From assembly GCF_000512205.2 (NCBI RefSeq), contig NZ_CP006644.1:310001-374000 (forward strand): a stretch of DNA of 64,000 nucleotides, read 5' to 3'. Numbering within the stretch: position 1 is the first letter of the stretch; the number at the start of each line of letters is the position of its first letter. The position numbers were made by a program, and so were the translations under genes. Shown piece by piece: positions 43,475 through 52,953 of this stretch. The DNA is from Sphingomonas sanxanigenens DSM 19645 = NX02 (GTDB taxonomy: Bacteria; Pseudomonadota; Alphaproteobacteria; Sphingomonadales; Sphingomonadaceae). Below the pieces are notes generated by a model. The model was not told the DNA's origin. It ran no database searches and was given only the letters and a program-made list of their open reading frames with translations.

Positions 43475-45126
43475 TCGCGCCCCGGCCGCTGCTGCGCGTG
43501 CCGCCCTTTCCGGGCGCACGGGTGAACGACGTCGCCGTCCGCGGGAGGGGCGGCGCGCAGGCGTCGCCGGCGGCCTGCGTCCGGGCATTGCGGCAGCACC
43601 GCGTCGGCGGCAGTTTCTGGGCGGCACAGCCGGCGCTGGATCCCGACCGCCGTCTTGTCGCGCGTCCCGCCAGTGCGGTGCAGGCCGAAGCGATGCTGGA
43701 ACGGGCGCGCGCGGAGAAGACCGAGCACAAGCTGCTGTTCTGGCTACCGGCCGCGCTGTCGTGGCGGCCGACGCGATCGTCGGTGCCGTGCGTAAACGAT
43801 CCTTGCGACCCGTGGCATATGCTCGCGCACGCAGAGATGCTGTGGGCCGATGCGGCGGACGAGGCGATGCTGATCGCGCGTATCGCCGGCGGGGCGGTGA
43901 CGCCGTTCGGCGCCGGTCCCTATGCCATCGGGACGGCGGAGGCGCTGGTTGCGCGTCATGTCGTGGCCGGTCTCACCTATATCGATCCGTTCGAGGGCGA
44001 CGAGAGCGACGCGCTGGCGACCATCGAACTGCTGGGCGGCTGGCGCAGGCTGATCGACAGCAATCGGGCGATCGGCGCGGCGGTGGGCTTCGCGCGCTGG
44101 AAGCGCGAGACGGTAGAGCCGTTGCTGTGGAACGGCAGCGACCGCGTGCGCTTCGTTCCGGCCAATCCGGCGATCCTGTCCGAACTCGCGCCGGGGGAGA
44201 GCCTTGCCATCTGGAAGGCGCGGGTCCCCGAAGCGTTCCTCGCGGCCGCCGAAGCGGCGCCGAACGACCTTCATGAGGTGGAGGACGGCTTCATCCGCTC
44301 CATCGGCCTCGGCGCCAATTGCGTGCCGCCATTGTCGGTCGTGGTCGATCCGGTCGGCGTCCATTATGATCCGTCGCGGCCGAGCGCGCTCGAGAATCTG
44401 CTCGAGCATGCCACGTTCGACGCGGCGACGCGCGATCAGGCGGCGCGCCTGCGCGTCGCGATCCGGCTGTCGGGGCTGAGCAAATATGAAATCGGTTCGG
44501 GCGCCCTGCCGCGGCCGGGCGGCGCACGCCGTCATATTCTCGTGCCCGGCCAGGTCGAGGATGACCGGTCGGTGCGCGCAGGCGGCGGCACGGTGGCCGG
44601 CAATCTCGATCTGCTGCGGCGCGTCCGCGCGCTGAACCCGGACGCGTTCATCCTCTACAAGCCGCATCCCGACGTCGAATCCGGGCATCGCGCCGGCCGC
44701 ATCGCCGAGGCCGAAACGCTGAGCCTGGCCGATCTGATCGTGCGCGATGCGGCGATGTCGCAATTGCTCGACATGGTCGACGACGTCCATGTCCTGACCT
44801 CGCTGGCGGGCTTCGAGGCGTTGTTGCGCGACAAGCCCGTCACCACCCACGGCGTGCCTTTCTATGCCGGCTGGGGACTGACCGAGGATCTGGGTGACGT
44901 GCCCGCGCGCCGCACGCGTCGCCGAAGCGTCGACGATCTCATCGCCGCGGTGCTGATCGCCTATCCGCGCTATCTCGACCCGCTGACCCTGCTGCCCTGT
45001 TCGCCCGAGGTCCTCGTGCGCCGGCTGGCCGGCGGCGCACGGCGGCAGAACGAGGCGATCGTCTCGTGGCGACGCCTGCAAGGCGCATTGCGCCGAACCT
45101 TTTCGCGCATCGGAGCGACGGCATGA
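43471..45126 (+). CDS. kpsC: Capsule beta-Kdo transferase KpsC, short form
   Basis: This 551-residue protein has the KpsC Kdo-transferase features [22 protein letters not shown] (residue ~270), [21 protein letters not shown] and [10 protein letters not shown] (about 463). KpsC normally has two such domains that add alternating beta-Kdo residues to lysophosphatidylglycerol, the lipid anchor of ABC-exported capsules; E. coli KpsC is about 675 residues. Here only the second is complete. The first ~230 residues look like the end of the first domain ([23 protein letters not shown] and the NR..GFARWKR linker), so the first active site appears missing. It is co-translated with kdsA and kpsS (4-bp overlaps). 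Confidence 0.85.
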   Translation: MIAPRPLLRVPPFPGARVNDVAVRGRGGAQASPAACVRALRQHRVGGSFWAAQPALDPDRRLVARPASAVQAEAMLERARAEKTEHKLLFWLPAALSWRPTRSSVPCVNDPCDPWHMLAHAEMLWADAADEAMLIARIAGGAVTPFGAGPYAIGTAEALVARHVVAGLTYIDPFEGDESDALATIELLGGWRRLIDSNRAIGAAVGFARWKRETVEPLLWNGSDRVRFVPANPAILSELAPGESLAIWKARVPEAFLAAAEAAPNDLHEVEDGFIRSIGLGANCVPPLSVVVDPVGVHYDPSRPSALENLLEHATFDAATRDQAARLRVAIRLSGLSKYEIGSGALPRPGGARRHILVPGQVEDDRSVRAGGGTVAGNLDLLRRVRALNPDAFILYKPHPDVESGHRAGRIAEAETLSLADLIVRDAAMSQLLDMVDDVHVLTSLAGFEALLRDKPVTTHGVPFYAGWGLTEDLGDVPARRTRRRSVDDLIAAVLIAYPRYLDPLTLLPCSPEVLVRRLAGGARRQNEAIVSWRRLQGALRRTFSRIGATA

Positions 45127-46358
45127 AACCGATCGATATCGGCCAACGGTCCTTCCTGTTCCTGCAGGGGCCGCCGGGACCGCTTTTCGCGATGCTGGGC
45201 GAGCGCCTGCGCGCGCGCGGCTGCGCCGTGCACCGGATCAATCTGAACGGAGGCGATCGCTACGACTGGCCGGAGGGCGCGGTCGATTATCGCGGCCGAC
45301 GCTCGCGCTGGTCGCTGTTCGTCAACCAGTTCATGCGCGATCATCGCATCACCGATCTGTTGCTGTTCGGCGATTGCCGACCGATGCACGTGGCGGCGAC
45401 CGGCATGGCGAAGCTTCGCGGCATCAACGTTCATGTGCTCGAGGAAGGCTATATCCGGCCCGACTGGATGACGCTGGAGCCCGACGGCGTGAACGGCCGC
45501 TCGACCCTGTCGCGCGATCCGCGCTGGTTCCTCCAGCAGGCGGCCATGCTGCCGCCGGTGCCGAGCCTGCCGTCGATCACCGCCAGTTTCAAACGCAGGG
45601 CGCATGACAGCTACTGGTATTATCACCATGTGGTGACGGGAAAGCTGCGCTTTCCCTTCTATCGACCGCACCGGCCGGGCTCGATCGTTGCCGAAGGGTT
45701 GGGATGGCTCGCCAAGTTCGCGCGCGCCAAGCGCCGCGCGCGCCAGTCAAAACGAACTCAGGAAGCGGTCGCCGGAAAGCGCTACTTCTTGTTCCCGCTG
45801 CAACTGACTTCCGATTATCAGATCCGCGCGCACTCGCCGTTCGACGACATGGCGACGGCTGTCGAATATGTTCTGGAGAATTTCGCGCGCCATGCTCCGG
45901 CTGATACGCTGCTTTTGGTGAAGGAGCATCCGCTTGATTCCTCCTTCTTCAACTGGCGGCGGTTCCTAGCGCGCAAGGCGCTTGCGCTGGGCTGCGAGCA
46001 TCGCGTGCTGCACATTGATGGCGGAGACCTTGGGGAACTGTCCCATGGATCGTCTGGCATGGTTTGCGTGAACAGCACTTCGGGTACCCTCGCGCTGGGC
46101 GCAGGCATCCCCGTAATGGTGCTTGGCGAGGCGATCTACGCCCTGCGTGGCGTGACGCATCAGGCAGGTCTTGATCGCTTCTGGATCGCTCCGCAGGAGC
46201 CCGATTCCCGCGTCTATGGCGCGTTCAAACAGGTGCTGCATGCGCGCTGTCTGGTGCGTGGCGGACTCGCAAGTAAATCGGCGATCGATATCCTTATCGA
46301 TTCGATTGAGGAGCGTCTGTTCGGAGACTGGCAGCATGCTGTGCAGCGCTCAGCCTGA
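45123..46358 (+). CDS. kpsS: Capsule polysaccharide Kdo transferase KpsS
   Basis: This 411-residue KpsS has SFLFLQGPPGPLFAMLGERL at the N-terminus, VLEEGYIRPDWMTLEPDGVN in the middle, FLFPLQLTSDYQIRAHSPF and LVKEHPLD in the C-terminal half, and MVCVNSTSGTLALGAGIPVMVLG near the end. KpsS adds the first Kdo to the phosphatidylglycerol acceptor and works with KpsC. The ATG overlaps kpsC's stop. GC content falls in the last third, and the gene meets a convergent GT4 gene 4 bp later. No KpsM/T or KpsD/E export genes are in the window. Confidence 0.93.
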   Translation: MKPIDIGQRSFLFLQGPPGPLFAMLGERLRARGCAVHRINLNGGDRYDWPEGAVDYRGRRSRWSLFVNQFMRDHRITDLLLFGDCRPMHVAATGMAKLRGINVHVLEEGYIRPDWMTLEPDGVNGRSTLSRDPRWFLQQAAMLPPVPSLPSITASFKRRAHDSYWYYHHVVTGKLRFPFYRPHRPGSIVAEGLGWLAKFARAKRRARQSKRTQEAVAGKRYFLFPLQLTSDYQIRAHSPFDDMATAVEYVLENFARHAPADTLLLVKEHPLDSSFFNWRRFLARKALALGCEHRVLHIDGGDLGELSHGSSGMVCVNSTSGTLALGAGIPVMVLGEAIYALRGVTHQAGLDRFWIAPQEPDSRVYGAFKQVLHARCLVRGGLASKSAIDILIDSIEERLFGDWQHAVQRSA

Positions 46359-46362
46359 TCGA

Positions 46363-47529
46363 TCAGCGCGGTGGCAGCGTTTCCAGCCATTGATTGACGG
46401 TGGCGAAATGCGCTGCCCAAGTCGGTGCGTGGAAGCCGGCGAGGCGTGCTATCTGCTTCGCGCGTGCGCGGCTATCGTCGGGCATGTATGCCTCTATCAA
46501 TGTTCGCCAGCGACGCCCATCAGTTGGCGCCGCATAATCTGGCACCGGGCCCGCCAATTCTCCGAACACGTCGATCTGGCTCGCAATCACCGGCGTGCCA
46601 TGCGCCAGGGCCTCGACCAGCGGCATGCCATAGCCTTCAACGAACGACGGGAAGATGAGCGCGCGCGCGCCGCGCAGCAGAACCGCCAGTTCGTCGTCGC
46701 TGCAGCGTGGAAGCTCGGAAACGACGCCCCGTAGCGCCTTCGTACGATCAATCATCGCAAGGGCCTGATCCGCTTCCCAACCACGCTGCCCGACTATCAG
46801 AAGCCTTGGTGCCGCGCTACCGTGCATTTCCACCAACTCGCGCCAGATCTGGAGCATGAGCAGGTGGTTCTTGCGACCTTCGATCGTTCCAAGCATCATA
46901 AAATAGGCACTATCGCGCGCGTTTGACACCGTGGCCGCGGGCAGGGGTGTGGTGCCCAGCCAAGCGACGTGGGTAGGCGGCAACGCGAGGCCGTGGCGTC
47001 GTGCATAGACCTCGGTCGCTGCATGCGTTGCTGCCGAGTTACAGATCAATCCGGCGCCGGTCCTTAGCATGGTTCGCACTCGGGCTTCATGGCGCTCGTG
47101 TTCGCCGGGGCGGCAATATTCCGGATGACTGATCGGGATGACGTCATGAACCATGAAAACGGGACGCATTCCAGACACTGTCAGCCATTCTTCGAGCCCG
47201 GGCTGGTCGAGGCCGGTGTGGCCAATGTTCAAATAGATCGCGCCGGCAACACGTTGCGGACCGGCCAGCCCGGAGAGTGAACGCAGTGCCAGGCGAGTCG
47301 CGTCACGCCGGAAGCGGTCGCTGCCGGTAAGGATGAGGTCGAACAGCTTTGCCGATAGCGCTACGGGAAGAACGCGGCGCATCGTTCGGTACTGGATCAC
47401 CGCGCACGCTCTATGCCGGTAATGCTCGACATAAGCCAAGCAGACACGATCGATGCCGGTTGGCAGTCGGCCTGTAGAAGCGCGCCAGATCAGGCGGCTG
47501 ACGTCCAGCAGGATGGGCGGGTTCGTCAT
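46363..47529 (-). CDS. GT4-family glycosyltransferase (capsule region)
   Basis: This 388-residue GT-B enzyme carries ILLDVSRLIWRASTGRLPTGIDRVCLAYV at the N-terminus (a form seen in mannosyl/fucosyl transferases of polysaccharide loci), MLGTIEGRKNHLLML, and the E-x7-E donor motif in PSFVEGYGMPLVEALAHGTPVI. Its GC content and codon use are visibly lower than the flanks, common for capsule glycan genes acquired laterally. It converges with kpsS and is likely to build the capsule repeat or linker. The donor sugar is unknown. A 140-bp gap behind its start (47530-47669) holds nothing recognisable. Confidence 0.85.
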   Translation of the reverse strand: MTNPPILLDVSRLIWRASTGRLPTGIDRVCLAYVEHYRHRACAVIQYRTMRRVLPVALSAKLFDLILTGSDRFRRDATRLALRSLSGLAGPQRVAGAIYLNIGHTGLDQPGLEEWLTVSGMRPVFMVHDVIPISHPEYCRPGEHERHEARVRTMLRTGAGLICNSAATHAATEVYARRHGLALPPTHVAWLGTTPLPAATVSNARDSAYFMMLGTIEGRKNHLLMLQIWRELVEMHGSAAPRLLIVGQRGWEADQALAMIDRTKALRGVVSELPRCSDDELAVLLRGARALIFPSFVEGYGMPLVEALAHGTPVIASQIDVFGELAGPVPDYAAPTDGRRWRTLIEAYMPDDSRARAKQIARLAGFHAPTWAAHFATVNQWLETLPPR

Positions 47530-47669
47530 GGCACCGCCTTTGCTTGCGCCCGGTTTGCTCCAAGGCTTCTTACGGTGGAGTGCAGAGGCGCAGTGGACGC
47601 GATCATGACCACAGACTTTAGTTCAACTCATGCTGTTTTGTGAATGCAGGCGGTCTCGTCGCATGCGCA

Positions 47670-48398
47670 TCAGCCCGCCGGCTCCAGCCCCGCCTCGTCA
47701 AAATGCCCGCGCGCCCGCGCCGCGTTGAAAACGCGGTTGAGCAGCGGGTTGGACCAGCCGCAATTGGTGCTGAAATCGCGCTTCAGCGTGTCGTGGTGAA
47801 GCTGGTGCGCTTCCGGCGTCATCAGCAGGCCGGCCTTGCGCATCGCCCGCACGATCCACGGATTGTCGGTGCGGTGCAGCGTGCCGTGGAAATATTGGGC
47901 GAAGCTGCCGCCGATCAGCAGCGCCACGAACCCGGCCATCACCCAGCCGGGCAGCCCCACCGTCAGCCAGGCGAGGTTGAGCAGCAGCGAGACGGGCAGG
48001 GTGCCGGCGATTACCGTCGATCCGATCTGGCGCCACATCGCGCGGCGGCCGAGCGCATCGGGGCGGGGGTGGTGGTTCTTGAAGTCGTAGACCAGCCGCT
48101 CGAACGGGTTGAGCGGCGTCATCGTCGCACGGAACAGGCGGACATACGCGTCCGACGCGCGCGAGCCCTCGTAGAAATAGAGCCGGTCCAGCCCGCGGCC
48201 GGGCGGGCAGGGGCGATAGTCCATATACATGTGGATCGCGCCCGAGAGCAGATCGGCGACATACCAGCCGACGAGCAGCGCCGGCAGCGCCAGCCAATGC
48301 GGGTCTGCAACCATCCCCGCGATGTTCAACGCCATCGATCCGCCGAAAATGGCGACGATCGCGGCGGTGGCTGCGCTCTTCATCGACCCTGCGTCCAT
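47670..48398 (-). CDS. CarF/TMEM189-like lipid desaturase
   Basis: This 242-residue membrane protein has two or more TM segments and a His-rich di-iron-type pattern: LSGAIHMYMDY, FKNHHPRPDAL, FAQYFHGTLHR and HQLHHDTLKRDFSTNCGWSNPLLNRVF. This matches the lipid desaturase domain shared by plant FAD4 and the CarF/TMEM189 plasmanylethanolamine desaturases. After PDAL the sequence reads GRR where I would expect a His. Family members make vinyl-ether lipids or trans double bonds; which applies here is unknown. The start is either ATG 48398 or ATG 48383. It lies between two GT4 genes on the same strand. Confidence 0.75.
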   Translation of the reverse strand: MDAGSMKSAATAAIVAIFGGSMALNIAGMVADPHWLALPALLVGWYVADLLSGAIHMYMDYRPCPPGRGLDRLYFYEGSRASDAYVRLFRATMTPLNPFERLVYDFKNHHPRPDALGRRAMWRQIGSTVIAGTLPVSLLLNLAWLTVGLPGWVMAGFVALLIGGSFAQYFHGTLHRTDNPWIVRAMRKAGLLMTPEAHQLHHDTLKRDFSTNCGWSNPLLNRVFNAARARGHFDEAGLEPAG

Positions 48399-48440
48399 GC
48401 CATACCGACGAAGCCGCCATGTCGGTTCCGCACCCCAAAG

Positions 48441-49496
48441 TCAAAAATTCAGCGCATCGCCCGGCGCGGCGACGGGGCGATCGGGCGGATTGGCCAGCAG
48501 ATTTCGGTAAAGTGCAATATATTGCTCAGCCATCCGATCGACGCCGAACCTGCGTGCGACGGCGGCGCGGCAGGCGGCGCGATCGAGTTCGTGAACGCGT
48601 TCGACGGCGGCGATCGCCTCGTCGAAACTCTTAACGAGATAGCCGGTCACGCCATGTTCGATCAGTTCGGGCATCGATCCCCTGGCATAGGCGATCACGG
48701 GCGTGCCGCACGCCATGGCTTCGATGACGGAGAGGCCGAAGGGCTCGTCGAAACCGATCAGATGGAGCAGGCAGCGGGCTCGGCCCAGCGTCTCCCCGCG
48801 GACCGCGCCGCCGACCGCGCCGATGTGGCGGATATGGTCGCCGTCGAGGTGCGGCGCGACCTCCCGGGCGTAATAGGCCTCGTCCTGGACGATCCCGGCC
48901 ATCACCAGCCGGCGGCCGGTGACCTGCGCGGCGCGGACCGCATCGGCCGCGCCCTTGTCCGGATGGATGCGCCCGAAGAACAGCAGGTCGTCGCTGCCGG
49001 CCGGATCGAAGGGGAAATCCTCCAGCCTGATGCCATGGTGGATCGTCGCGGCGTAGCGCAGGCCGGGGTGGCGATCGGCGTCGCTGATCGCGACATAGGC
49101 GACGCGGTCCTCATAGCGCTTGTAGACCGGCACGATCCGCTCGGACGACATGCCGTGGATCGTCGTCACCATCGGCGTGTCGACCAACCGCGAAAAGGCG
49201 AGGGGCACGAAATCGGCCTGGTTGTGGATGATGTCGAAATCACCCGCACGCTCGAACAGATGGGCGATGTGCAATATCTCGCACACCTTCGCGTCCGCAT
49301 CCGGCGTTTCCGAATAGCCCGCGGGGATCACCCCGTCGAGCCGGCCGCGCGTCTGCGAATCGAGGGTCGCGAACAGCGTCACATCCACGCCGCGCGCAAC
49401 CAGCGCCTCCGTGAGCAGGCTCGTGACCAGTTCCCAGGGGCCATAATGCCGCGGCGGGGTGCGCCACGAGATCGAACTGAGCATCGCCACGCGCAT
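48441..49496 (-). CDS. GT4-family glycosyltransferase (GH13/GH130 operon)
   Basis: This 351-residue GT-B protein opens MRVAMLSSISWRTPPRHYGPWELVTSLLTEALV. The donor half has LLFFGRIHPDKGAADAVRAA and E-x7-E in FDEPFGLSVIEAMACGTPVIAYARGSMPELIEHGVTGYL. This N-terminus is typical of UDP-glucose or mannose-using GT4 enzymes of oligosaccharide synthesis. Its start shares one base with the GH13 stop (TGATG), so the three genes GT4, GH13 and GH130 form a coupled operon, read GH130–GH13–GT4. Confidence 0.85.
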   Translation of the reverse strand: MRVAMLSSISWRTPPRHYGPWELVTSLLTEALVARGVDVTLFATLDSQTRGRLDGVIPAGYSETPDADAKVCEILHIAHLFERAGDFDIIHNQADFVPLAFSRLVDTPMVTTIHGMSSERIVPVYKRYEDRVAYVAISDADRHPGLRYAATIHHGIRLEDFPFDPAGSDDLLFFGRIHPDKGAADAVRAAQVTGRRLVMAGIVQDEAYYAREVAPHLDGDHIRHIGAVGGAVRGETLGRARCLLHLIGFDEPFGLSVIEAMACGTPVIAYARGSMPELIEHGVTGYLVKSFDEAIAAVERVHELDRAACRAAVARRFGVDRMAEQYIALYRNLLANPPDRPVAAPGDALNF

Positions 49497-51088
49497 CAGG
49501 GTGCAATCTCCACGATCAGGCCTTCGTTGGGCCGCAGGGTCACGGTCGCGCCGATCGTGCGCGGTGCATCGGCGAGGGTGGACAGCAGGACGCGGCCCGG
49601 CGCTGCCTCTGCCGCGTACGGCGCGTCGCCGAGGTTGAGCAGCATCTGGAGCCGCTCCCGCTGGTGGGATCGCTCGTAGCGCAGCACCGGGCCGTCGTCG
49701 GCGATCCGCGCGATCGCGCCGATCGACAGCGCGTCATGGGCATGCCGCACGGTCAGCAATGCCCGATGAAGCGAGAGGATCGACACGGGATCCTGCCGCA
49801 TTCCGGCGACATTGCGCGTTCGCCAATCGGGGTTGAGCGGCAGCCACGGCGTCCCGGTGCTGAACCCGGCATTGCCGGTGTCGTCCCATGGCATCGGCGT
49901 GCGCACCGGATCGCGGCCGAGGCCGAGCCCCGGTTCGCGCAACTCGCGCGGATCCTGCACCTGGTCGGGCGGGATCGGCACATCGGCGATGCCCAACTCA
50001 TCGCCATAATAGAGCGTCGGCGTGCCGCGCAGCGTCAGCAGCAGCATCGCCGCGACACGCGCCTGCGCCTCGCCCAGCCTGGCGGCGACGCGCGGGCGGT
50101 CATGATTGCCCAGCACCCAGTTGGGCCAGGCCCCGGCCGGCAGCGCCGCCTCATAGGTCGCGATCAGGTCGGCCAACACCCTCGCATTCCACTGCGCGTC
50201 GATGAGCTGGAAATTGAAGGGCAGGTGCACGCCCGGCGCCTCGCGCCCGTAATACTGCATCAGCCGCTCGACCGGCAGGTAGATCTCGCCGATCAGCACG
50301 CGTTCCCTGCCGGGCGTCGTCCCGAAACCATCCGCCAGCGCGCGCATCTCGGCCGCGATCGCATGCACGTCCGGCTGGTCCGTCGAGTGATGCTGCAGCA
50401 CCTTGAACATCTCGGCCATCCCGGGGCGATAATCCGGGTTGGCCGGATTGTCGGGGAAGTCGGCGGACTTGATGATGTGCCACAGCACGTCGATGCGAAA
50501 TCCGTCGACGCCGCGGGCCAGCCAGAAGCGCAGCGTGTCGATCATCTCGGCGCGCACCTCGGGGTTGCGCCAGTTGAGGTCGGGCTGCTCCTTCAGGAAG
50601 GCGTGGTAATAATATTGGCCGGTCGTCGCATCCCATTCCCAGGCGCTGCCGCCGAAATCGCTGATCCAGTTGTTGGGTGGCCCGCCGTCGGCGGCGGCAT
50701 CGCGCCACAGATACCAGTCCCGCCTGGGATTGTCCCGCGATGCGCGGCTCTCGACGAACCAGGGGTGCGCGCTGGAGCTGTGATTGGGCACGAAATCGAG
50801 CAGCAGCTTCAGGCCCCGCGCATGGGTGGCGGCGAGCAGCCGGTCGAAATCCTCGAGCGTGCCGAAGTCGGGGTGGATGCCGCGATAGTCGGCCACGTCA
50901 TAGCCGAAATCGGCCATCGGCGAGGGAAAGATCGGCGAGAGCCAGATCGCGTCGACCCCCAGCGCCTGGACATCGTCCAGCCGCCGCTCGATCCCCGCGA
51001 GATCGCCGATGCCGTCTCCGTTCGAATCCTGAAACGACCGCGGATAGATCTGGTAGATCACGCCGCGTTGCCACCAGGTCCGGCTCAT
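49496..51088 (-). CDS. GH13-family alpha-glucosidase
   Basis: This 530-residue alpha-amylase-superfamily enzyme carries all four conserved regions: DFVPNHSS (near residue 97), GFRIDVLW with the nucleophile Asp (near 198), GEIY with the acid Glu (near 266) and LGNHDRPR (near 330). WWQRGVIYQIYPRSFQDSNGDGIGDL and the AGIERRLDDVQALGVDAIWLSPIF block place it with alpha-glucosidases and oligo-1,6-glucosidases (GH13_23-like). No signal peptide, so it is cytoplasmic. The ATG overlaps the GH130 stop by 4 bp. Confidence 0.92.
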   Translation of the reverse strand: MSRTWWQRGVIYQIYPRSFQDSNGDGIGDLAGIERRLDDVQALGVDAIWLSPIFPSPMADFGYDVADYRGIHPDFGTLEDFDRLLAATHARGLKLLLDFVPNHSSSAHPWFVESRASRDNPRRDWYLWRDAAADGGPPNNWISDFGGSAWEWDATTGQYYYHAFLKEQPDLNWRNPEVRAEMIDTLRFWLARGVDGFRIDVLWHIIKSADFPDNPANPDYRPGMAEMFKVLQHHSTDQPDVHAIAAEMRALADGFGTTPGRERVLIGEIYLPVERLMQYYGREAPGVHLPFNFQLIDAQWNARVLADLIATYEAALPAGAWPNWVLGNHDRPRVAARLGEAQARVAAMLLLTLRGTPTLYYGDELGIADVPIPPDQVQDPRELREPGLGLGRDPVRTPMPWDDTGNAGFSTGTPWLPLNPDWRTRNVAGMRQDPVSILSLHRALLTVRHAHDALSIGAIARIADDGPVLRYERSHQRERLQMLLNLGDAPYAAEAAPGRVLLSTLADAPRTIGATVTLRPNEGLIVEIAP

Positions 51089-52200
51089 CGGAAACGCTCC
51101 TTCGCGATGCGGGTGATGCGGCAGGCGAGGTCCGCCTCGCCGCCGGCGACGATGTAGTGGTCGCCGGCGTCGGCGATGCCGGTGGTGAACACCACCGGGG
51201 TCGGCAGATAGAGGCGCTCGGCGATCGGCGCGGTCAGCGCGGCATTGGCCTCCAGCAACGGCACCTCATCCTCCAGACGCAGCACCTTCGAGGGATCGTC
51301 GCGGTCGAGCAGCGCCCAGAAGCTGCGATAGATGCCGACGGTCTCGCGCGTCTCGACGCCGTGGTAGATCATCAGCCAGCCCTCGGGGGTCAGCACCGGC
51401 TGGCTGCCGCCGCCCAGCTTCATATTGGCGAGCGAACCGCGCCTGGGGATCAGGAAGGGCTGGTCGAGCGGCTTCCAGTGCAGCGCGTCGGGCGATTGGG
51501 CGAGGTTGATCGAGGGGCCGCCGGCATAGGCGCTCTCAGGCGCCCAGGCGAAATAGAGCTCGCCCAGCGGCCGGGTGAGCGCCATGAAGCGGCCGCCGAC
51601 CTTGCCCTCGAACAGGATCATGTCCTTGTTCTGATGGTCGAGGACGACGCCCTCCAGCCGATAGTCGAGGCCGTTGTCGGACGTGTAGAGCGTCGTGCAG
51701 TGGCGCTCGGCCGAAACCGCGCAGGTCGTCATGTACCAGCGTCCGTCGATCCTGCTGATCCGCGCATCCTCGATGCCGTAGTGCTGGAAGGATGCGGCGG
51801 GCTGGATCGCCTTGTCGTAATGCACGGCGATCACGCGGCCGCCGTCGGGGGCGAGTTCCACCGGCAGCAGCCAGGAGAGCGAGGTCAGCGCGAGCATGCG
51901 GTGGGTGGCATGCGCGGTTTCGAACTGGCGCGGATCCTTCATGCTGACGCCCGCAAGCGGGTGCCGGTCGAGCGCATAGCCTTGCGGCGTCCAGCGGATC
52001 GCCAGCACATGCTCGCCGGTCACCGGCTCCTTCAGCGCCTCGGCGACGCGCACCATCAGCAGCAGGTTGCCCGACGGCAGCACCGCGAGCCCCGGATTGA
52101 ACGCGCCCAGCACATAGGTGGGCGCGTCGAGCGACCCCCGCAGCGGCGATCGCGCGAGATCGACATCGTCAGGCCCGAAGATCAGGAAATCGTCGCTCAT
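51085..52200 (-). CDS. GH130-family glycoside phosphorylase-like protein
   Basis: This 371-residue five-bladed beta-propeller protein fits GH130 (beta-mannoside phosphorylases and related hydrolases). It has the conserved HYGIEDARISRIDGRWYMT, where most GH130 enzymes read GIEDPR; the general acid Asp is therefore present but the Pro is Ala. Further matches are FEGKVGGRFMALTRP and GGGSQPVLTPEGWLMIYHGVE. ATG 52200 has GGGAGG upstream. Lies at the head of a GH130–GH13–GT4 operon. A true phosphorylase would release mannose 1-phosphate; whether this protein does is unknown. Confidence 0.82.
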   Translation of the reverse strand: MSDDFLIFGPDDVDLARSPLRGSLDAPTYVLGAFNPGLAVLPSGNLLLMVRVAEALKEPVTGEHVLAIRWTPQGYALDRHPLAGVSMKDPRQFETAHATHRMLALTSLSWLLPVELAPDGGRVIAVHYDKAIQPAASFQHYGIEDARISRIDGRWYMTTCAVSAERHCTTLYTSDNGLDYRLEGVVLDHQNKDMILFEGKVGGRFMALTRPLGELYFAWAPESAYAGGPSINLAQSPDALHWKPLDQPFLIPRRGSLANMKLGGGSQPVLTPEGWLMIYHGVETRETVGIYRSFWALLDRDDPSKVLRLEDEVPLLEANAALTAPIAERLYLPTPVVFTTGIADAGDHYIVAGGEADLACRITRIAKERFR

Positions 52201-52289
52201 GCCGCCCTCCCGCGCGCGTCCTCGCCCCTCAATGCTTGGCGCTTCGGAAGGGTGCATGGCAATGGCGGCGCGGCGGCGGTCGGCACGGA

Positions 52290-52901
52290 TCAGCCGTCGA
52301 GCATGAAGCGGTAGCGGCCCGTCAGCGGATGCGCGAGCAGCGCATCCTCCTCGCGCGCGCCGGCGCCGATATTGTGGATGATCGCCCAGTGCCCGCCGGG
52401 GCCGCGCCGGTCGGAAACGATGCCGATATGCGGCAGCCGGCCGCCGACGAGGCTGGTGACGATGTCCCCGGGCCGCCAGCCGCCGGCCCCGGCGGGAACC
52501 GGCAGCCTGGCGCCCTTGCGCGCCATGAAGGCCTGCAGGTTGGGCACGCGGCGATGATCGATGTTGCGATCGGGGCGGCGCAGCCCCCAGGTCTTCGGAT
52601 AGGCGGCGAAGGCCGCCTTCATGTCGGCATTGACCAGCGCCTGCAGGTCGATCCCGAACGCGTCGCGATAGGCGCGGATCACCACGTCGGTGCAGACGCC
52701 CCTGCCGCGGGGCACGTCGCCGTTGGGGAAGGCGAGCACCGAATAGGCGGGGTCATAGCTGCGCGTAACGCCCACCTGGCGCCGCGCCGCGGCGATCAGT
52801 GCGGTGGCGGTCCGGTGCTGCGGCTGGGCCGGCGCTGGCGCGGCGAGGCTCGCGGCAAGGCCGGCCAGCACGGCGCGGCGGTCGAGGAACGGGATGGTCA
52901 T
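52290..52901 (-). CDS. DUF1287 exported protein
   Basis: This 203-residue protein begins with a Tat/Sec-like signal peptide (RRAVLAGLAASLAAPAPAQPQ; cleavage near residue 25) and a DUF1287 domain: AARRQVGVTRSYDPAYSVLAFPNGDVPRGRGVCTDVVIRAYRDAFGIDLQ with the motif Cys, and GDIVTSLVGGRLPHIGIVSDRR with a His. The arrangement Cys...His is that of an NlpC/P60-like fold, so it may be a periplasmic cysteine hydrolase, possibly of peptidoglycan. RR-x-AVLAG suggests Tat export. It is 53 bp before the CorA-like gene on the same strand, and transcribed toward the GH130 operon. Confidence 0.82.
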   Translation of the reverse strand: MTIPFLDRRAVLAGLAASLAAPAPAQPQHRTATALIAAARRQVGVTRSYDPAYSVLAFPNGDVPRGRGVCTDVVIRAYRDAFGIDLQALVNADMKAAFAAYPKTWGLRRPDRNIDHRRVPNLQAFMARKGARLPVPAGAGGWRPGDIVTSLVGGRLPHIGIVSDRRGPGGHWAIIHNIGAGAREEDALLAHPLTGRYRFMLDG

Positions 52902-52953
52902 GAGGGCGAGGCTGCCGCCTCTTCGCCGAATGCGCAAGGAACCGCGCAGGGCC

